From positions 1-9,547 of the forward strand of contig DAOVFL010000026.1 in NCBI GenBank assembly GCA_030672945.1: a stretch of DNA of 9,547 nt, in the 5' to 3' direction. Below the pieces are notes generated by a model. The model was given only the letters and a program-made list of their open reading frames with translations, had not been told where the DNA came from and did not search any database. The position numbers and the translations under genes are program-made. Origin of the DNA: Candidatus Bathyarchaeota archaeon. GTDB lineage: Archaea > Thermoproteota > Bathyarchaeia > Bathyarchaeales > Bathycorpusculaceae. Positions 6,295-9,547 of this stretch are shown here, piece by piece (positions within the stretch are counted from its first letter, which is position 1; the number at the start of each line of letters is the position of its first letter).

Positions 6295-6909
6295 ATGAAG
6301 GAGTTTAACATTGTCATAGCTGGTGTTGGAGGACAAGGCATACTTTTGGCAGCTGAAATTCTAGGTACAGCGGCTCTTAAAGAAGGATTAAATGTTCGAG
6401 TCAGTGAAATTCATGGAATGGCTCAGCGTGGAGGATCTGTAATATCAAACATACGAATGGGTGAAAAGGTTTTTGCACCAACAGTTTTAGAAGGAACAGC
6501 AGACGTCCTCTTAGGTTTTGAGCCAATTGAAACCCTGCGGAATTTAAAGTTCACATCAGAGAACACGTTTGTACTAATGAATAATGAACCAGTTCTTCCG
6601 CCAGGATGGGCAACGAAGATGATTAGCTTTCCAAGCGTAGAAGAAATAATTGTGAAAATTAGTGGCTTTACAAAAAATGTTGTTGTTATGAAAGCAGCAA
6701 AGTTAGCTGAGGAAGCTGGAAGTATCCTAACTAGGAACGTTGTTTTAATAGGTGGTTTAGCGGCTACAGGAAGAGTCCCGACTGAGATTGGGAGCTTAAA
6801 GGAAGCTACATGTGAGCTTGTTCCAGCAAAGTATAAGAAGATGAATATGCGAGCATTTAAGCTTGGTTATGAACATGTTCAGAAGAACGTTAAACCTATG
6901 GTTTTTTAA
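6295..6909 (+). CDS. iorB: Indolepyruvate:ferredoxin oxidoreductase, beta subunit
   Basis: The 204-residue product is the small gamma-domain subunit that pairs with IorA. It opens with EFNIVIAGVGGQGILLAAEI, whose glycine-rich GVGGQG turn is typical of 2-oxoacid oxidoreductase gamma domains, followed by SEIHGMAQRGGSV near 38-50, the family signature. The length is usual (about 190-210). ATG 6295 is chosen because AAGGAGA lies eight bases upstream; the ATG at 6290 stops after two codons. The gene starts 12 bases after iorA, so the two are cotranscribed and made in similar amounts for a two-subunit complex. Its last 14 bases overlap the end of the opposite-strand hypothetical gene. A T6 tract at 6902-6907 overlaps the stop and may serve as terminator. 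Confidence 0.94.
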   Translation: MKEFNIVIAGVGGQGILLAAEILGTAALKEGLNVRVSEIHGMAQRGGSVISNIRMGEKVFAPTVLEGTADVLLGFEPIETLRNLKFTSENTFVLMNNEPVLPPGWATKMISFPSVEEIIVKISGFTKNVVVMKAAKLAEEAGSILTRNVVLIGGLAATGRVPTEIGSLKEATCELVPAKYKKMNMRAFKLGYEHVQKNVKPMVF

Positions 6910-7261
6910 CCGTGGGATTCTTCTTTTCGTAGTTTAATATGGCTGCCAGTAAGTTCTTGAATATTTTCATGTCGGAAACATTCACTATCGGAACTTGAAG
7001 ACTTTTTTCAACCTCATATATCTTCTCATATTTAGGAAACTTTGCATAGCAAACATGGCTTATTGGGAATTCCTTATTTTTAATTTCATATTCGATAGAT
7101 TTCTCATAGACTTCCATACATAATATGTAACCATTCACCCAGTAAAGCCTGTTCACTCCATATGTTGCGGCGCACCACGCTAGATCTCCAACGGAACGTT
7201 TATCCAAACCTAGGACGCTGATTTTCTTTGTGGGAGCGATTTTAACATCCAAGTTTTTCAC
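6896..7261 (-). CDS. Uncharacterised 121-residue protein coupled to the XPF nuclease
   Basis: I do not recognise a family. The start is GTG 7261, whose GTGA overlaps the nuclease stop TGA by four bases, the usual sign of translational coupling; no strong ribosome-binding site is visible beyond an adjacent AAAGG. The product mixes short beta-prone stretches (KISVLGLD, RLYWVNGYILCMEVYE, VPIVNVSD) with helices (VGDLAWCAATYGV, MKIFKNLLAAILNYEKK), so it is probably a small cytoplasmic alpha/beta protein. It has three scattered cysteines (CAAT, CMEV, CYAK), no CxxC metal knuckle, no signal peptide and no membrane segment; the C-terminus is lysine-rich. Its tail overlaps iorB by 14 bases in the opposite direction. 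Inference from coupling: it may act with the nuclease in DNA repair or fork processing. It could also be an unrelated gene carried along in the operon. Confidence 0.75.
   Translation of the reverse strand: MKNLDVKIAPTKKISVLGLDKRSVGDLAWCAATYGVNRLYWVNGYILCMEVYEKSIEYEIKNKEFPISHVCYAKFPKYEKIYEVEKSLQVPIVNVSDMKIFKNLLAAILNYEKKNPTVKKP
6900..6911 (+). terminator. T6 tract at the end of iorAB
   Basis: GGTTTTTTAACC contains six consecutive T within a small GGTT/AACC inverted repeat, right at the iorB stop. It is the only T-run near the end of this operon and lies within the region shared with the converging gene. The assignment is weak. Confidence 0.3.
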
Positions 7262-7965
7262 CCTTTGAAAGGATTCGTTAACACTTCTTTAGCCTTATGG
7301 CTTATTTTAGGTCCAAGTCCATGCACAGTTTTAGCCCACTCATCAACATTCATTAGGGCATTTAATGGAGTTTGATAGGACTTGAGGATAGCAGTAGCTT
7401 TTTCTCTCCCGATGTTCGGTAGACTCGCTACAAGAAATATTTGGGCGTCAGATGTGGTTTCGCACTTCTTAATCGGATGCACTATTGGAGCTCTATTTTC
7501 CACTATTTGCTCTTGACGTGCAGCTACGTGAAGGAAGTCTATGGTTTCCTTGTATGATGTTGTGTTTATCATGGCTATTCCATTTTTTGCTAAGTAGAAC
7601 ATTGCTCCCCAAACAGATGACGGTTTAATTCTGCTAAATTTGTAAATTATCGGCAGATAACCTTCCAAGAGAATTAACGCTTTCGGATAGGCTTCTTTCA
7701 GTTTAAGAAGCTGCTCAAACAGATGACGGTGTGTAAGTGTATAGACGAAGTCTTGAACGGTTTTTCTTTCCACTGCACACACATCAGACAATATGTAGTC
7801 ACCTTTCTGTAACACTTTAATTTCTACAGTAGCGCCTTTTTCCCTAAGTCCTTTAACGATTTTTGCAGCAGTATTTGCCTCACGACTGTCGACGATAATT
7901 GTTGGCTTCAGCTCATCACCCTTCTTTTCCTTTAAATATGGAACTAACGTTTCCGTTCCAAACAT
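7258..7965 (-). CDS. xpf: XPF/ERCC4-type structure-specific endonuclease, short archaeal form
   Basis: The 235-residue product has an N-terminal ERCC4 nuclease domain and a C-terminal tandem helix-hairpin-helix domain. Metal-site residues follow the family order: Asp26 and Arg28 in IIVDSRE, Asp56 in KGDYIL, and the signature E66-R67-K68-x3-D72 (VERKTVQD). The HhH motifs are ASLPNIGREKATAI and VHGLGPKISHKA. Homologues cut flaps, 3'-tailed branches and fork structures in repair as dimers. It lacks the helicase half of euryarchaeal Hef, matching the short XPF of Crenarchaeota and relatives. I see no PCNA-binding QxxLxxFF-like motif at the C-terminus, which ends LTNPFKG. ATG 7965 has GAGG just upstream, and no in-frame start lies between it and an upstream stop. 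A 121-residue gene overlaps its end by four bases. Confidence 0.92.
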   Translation of the reverse strand: MFGTETLVPYLKEKKGDELKPTIIVDSREANTAAKIVKGLREKGATVEIKVLQKGDYILSDVCAVERKTVQDFVYTLTHRHLFEQLLKLKEAYPKALILLEGYLPIIYKFSRIKPSSVWGAMFYLAKNGIAMINTTSYKETIDFLHVAARQEQIVENRAPIVHPIKKCETTSDAQIFLVASLPNIGREKATAILKSYQTPLNALMNVDEWAKTVHGLGPKISHKAKEVLTNPFKG

Positions 7966-8012
7966 TTCCTCAACTCTTTCATCATTCAGCGTAACACTCA
8001 GAAGATATCCAC

Positions 8013-8026
8013 TATTTTATAATAAA
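8013..8026 (-). promoter_or_regulatory. Candidate TATA box for the XPF gene
   Basis: On the minus strand the region reads TTTATTATAAAATA. Initiation about 26 bases downstream would be near 7992, giving a leader of about 27 bases before ATG 7965. It lies between the aEF1A stop and the nuclease gene, so the nuclease pair can be transcribed independently. Confidence 0.45.
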
Positions 8027-8058
8027 GCATCCATGATATATGGGCATTAGAAAACGTT

Positions 8059-8074
8059 GATAAAGATAAAAAGG
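8059..8074 (-). terminator. T-rich terminator of the aEF1A gene
   Basis: About 16 bases past the aEF1A stop the minus strand reads CCTTTTTATCTTTATC, followed by a further GTTTTCT. Such T-tracts are typical archaeal termination signals and would separate this highly expressed gene from the nuclease gene. Confidence 0.45.
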
Positions 8075-8089
8075 ATGGAGTGAAGACTA

Positions 8090-9391
8090 TTATCCCTTTG
8101 TCGTTATTTCCTTTACGACACCAGCAGCTACTGTTGTACCCATGTCCCGGATTGCAAATCTGCCGAGTTCTGGAAACTCCGTGTACGGTTCAATCGCTAT
8201 TGGCTGTAATGGTTCCACTTTTACTATAGCGGCGTCTCCTGTTTTCAGGAAATCTGGATTCTCCTCTACAACCTGTCCTGAACGTGGATCAATTTTCTTC
8301 AGTAGTTCGGTAAATCTGCATGCTACTTGTCCTGTGTGGTAGTGGAAGACCGGTGTGTACCCTGCAGCTATTGCAGTTGGATGATAAATTACGATTATTT
8401 GTCCTATGAATTCTTTGGCAACTGTTGGCGGGTTTGAAAGGTGTCCGCAAACATCCCCACGATGTATGTCTGTTTTTCCTATGCCTCTGACGTTGAATCC
8501 TATGTTGTCACCTGGTTCAGCTTTTGGAATTTCTGTATGGTGCATCTCTAATGATTTAACTTCACCCTTCTTGTTAGCTGGCATAAATATGACTTCGTCT
8601 CCTTGTTTTAGTACTCCCGTTTCAACTCTGCCTACTGGAACTGTACCTACGCCTGTGATTGTGTAGATGTCTTGAACTGGAATACGTAAAGGCTTACCTG
8701 TAGGTTTAGAAGGTTCTACAAAATTGTCCAGGGCGTCAATAAGTGCAGGCCCCTTGTACCATGACAATTTATCGCTTTTCTTAACTAGGTTATCACCAGT
8801 CCATCCGGAAGTAGGAACAAATTGGACTCTTTCAACTTTGAAGCCTACCATCTTAAGCATTCTGTCAACTTCACTCTTAACCTCGTTAAATCTTTCTTCA
8901 CCCCAGTTAACTGTTGCATCATCCATTTTATTGACTGCCACAACTAGCTGGTTCACGCCTAAAGTAAAAGCCAAGAACGCATGCTCTCTTGTCTGACCTC
9001 CTGCGCCTATGCCAGCCTCAAATTCGCCTCTTTTAGCTGAAACGAAGAGTATAGCACCGTCTGCTTGGCTTGCTCCAGTAATCATGTTTTTAACGAAGTC
9101 TCTGTGTCCAGGTGCATCTATGACTGTGAAGTAGTATTTTTTAGTTTCAAACCTTAAGAATCGAAGGTCAATTGTTAAACCTCTTTCTCGCTCCTCTTTA
9201 AGGTTGTCCAGAACCCATGCGAATTTGAAGGTTTCCTTTCCGAGTTTGCTGGCTTCTTCCTCAAAAGATTTTATCGTTCTTTCGTCGATAGCCCCTCCTA
9301 AATATAGCATGTGACCTGTTGTTGTTGATTTCCCGTGATCTACATGCCCCATTATTACTAGGTTTAAATGCGGTTTTGTGGTTTTACTCAT
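8090..9391 (-). CDS. tuf: Translation elongation factor 1-alpha (aEF1A)
   Basis: The 433-residue product is a complete archaeal/eukaryal-type EF1A, the GTPase that delivers aminoacyl-tRNA to the ribosome. GTP-binding motifs: G1 GHVDHGKST at 15-23, switch I ERERGLTID at 66-74, G3 DAPGHRDF at 91-98, and G4 NKMD at 153-156. Domain II covers roughly 220-310 (LRIPVQDIYTITGVGTVPVG), and domain III runs to the C-terminus with VFHYHTGQVACRF and FAIRDMGTTVAAGVV. ATG 9391 has AAGGAGA eight bases upstream, and the length is normal. Many archaea place rps10 directly after this gene; here an XPF nuclease gene follows after 124 bases instead. Own promoter and terminator candidates flank it, consistent with monocistronic, high expression. 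Confidence 0.98.
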   Translation of the reverse strand: MSKTTKPHLNLVIMGHVDHGKSTTTGHMLYLGGAIDERTIKSFEEEASKLGKETFKFAWVLDNLKEERERGLTIDLRFLRFETKKYYFTVIDAPGHRDFVKNMITGASQADGAILFVSAKRGEFEAGIGAGGQTREHAFLAFTLGVNQLVVAVNKMDDATVNWGEERFNEVKSEVDRMLKMVGFKVERVQFVPTSGWTGDNLVKKSDKLSWYKGPALIDALDNFVEPSKPTGKPLRIPVQDIYTITGVGTVPVGRVETGVLKQGDEVIFMPANKKGEVKSLEMHHTEIPKAEPGDNIGFNVRGIGKTDIHRGDVCGHLSNPPTVAKEFIGQIIVIYHPTAIAAGYTPVFHYHTGQVACRFTELLKKIDPRSGQVVEENPDFLKTGDAAIVKVEPLQPIAIEPYTEFPELGRFAIRDMGTTVAAGVVKEITTKG

Positions 9392-9460
9392 TTTTTCTTC
9401 TCCTTGCTTTTTACAAGTTGTCTAGATTTTAATGAATTCGTTTACACAACTGTTCATTCA

Positions 9461-9471
9461 ATTATTTTAAG
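9461..9471 (-). promoter_or_regulatory. Candidate TATA box for the aEF1A gene
   Basis: On the minus strand CTTAAAATAAT lies about 70-80 bases before ATG 9391, predicting initiation near 9440 and a leader of about 50 bases. Another AT-rich element, CATTAAAATCTAG (9424-9436), would place initiation near 9405, inside the ribosome-binding site, and is less likely. The rest of 9392-9547 shows no convincing gene. Confidence 0.4.
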
Positions 9472-9547
9472 TTTATGATGGACACAGCTTTGTAATTCGA
9501 ACTAAGTTCAAGCCTTTGGAAACAAATATTAATGTTGGCTTTTGGAA

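Noticed and set aside
8724..8996. 90-residue plus-strand frame inside the aEF1A region
   Set aside because: Shadow of the conserved aEF1A gene, with serine/threonine/leucine-rich translation typical of an antisense frame.
9464..9547. Minus-strand frame open from the right edge to a stop at 9464, possibly the tail of an upstream gene
   Set aside because: Only about 27 codons are visible and a second frame is also open for 24 codons, so it is not distinguishable from chance; the region also holds the likely aEF1A promoter.

Overview
The window looks archaeal and probably comes from the TACK side of the tree; a Bathyarchaeia-like anaerobe is a reasonable but unproven guess. The elongation factor is of the archaeal aEF1A type. 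The XPF nuclease is the short form without the helicase half found in euryarchaeal Hef proteins. Candidate promoters look like archaeal TATA boxes, Shine-Dalgarno sites match an AUCACCUCC-type 16S tail, and base composition is moderately AT-rich. The metabolic genes (ferredoxin-dependent indolepyruvate oxidoreductase, acyl-CoA enzymes, a CoA ligase) suggest a peptide- or organic-acid-using anaerobe.

Left part, minus strand (1-2313): the N-terminal third of a phenylacetate-CoA ligase-type enzyme runs off the left edge. Ahead of it in the direction of transcription is a two-gene unit: a 57-residue two-helix membrane protein (2140-2313) and a 521-residue sodium:solute symporter (573-2138) that starts one base after the small gene's stop. 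The interval 2314-2569 is a divergent promoter region with candidate TATA boxes on both strands and a perfect 17-bp palindrome.

Middle, plus strand (2570-6909): 3-hydroxyacyl-CoA dehydrogenase and enoyl-CoA hydratase form one tight pair. After a 172-bp gap, iorA and iorB, the two subunits of indolepyruvate:ferredoxin oxidoreductase, form a second pair. Both pairs open with a TTG start behind a good Shine-Dalgarno site, and the iorA leader can fold into a hairpin touching its ribosome-binding site.

Right part, minus strand (6896-9391): the aEF1A gene stands alone with its own promoter. Next comes an XPF-type structure-specific nuclease gene, then a 121-residue unrecognised protein overlapping it by 4 bases (GTGA). 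That last gene meets iorB tail to tail with a 14-bp overlap.

Working together (inference): IorAB turns aryl-pyruvates into aryl-acetyl-CoA plus reduced ferredoxin, a PaaK-type ligase makes the same class of thioester from free acids, the symporter could import or export such carboxylates, and the hydratase/dehydrogenase pair handles acyl-CoA intermediates. The locus may therefore be organised around acyl- and aryl-CoA metabolism. There is no gene-free stretch longer than 300 bases, and I see no rRNA, tRNA, CRISPR array or insertion sequence.
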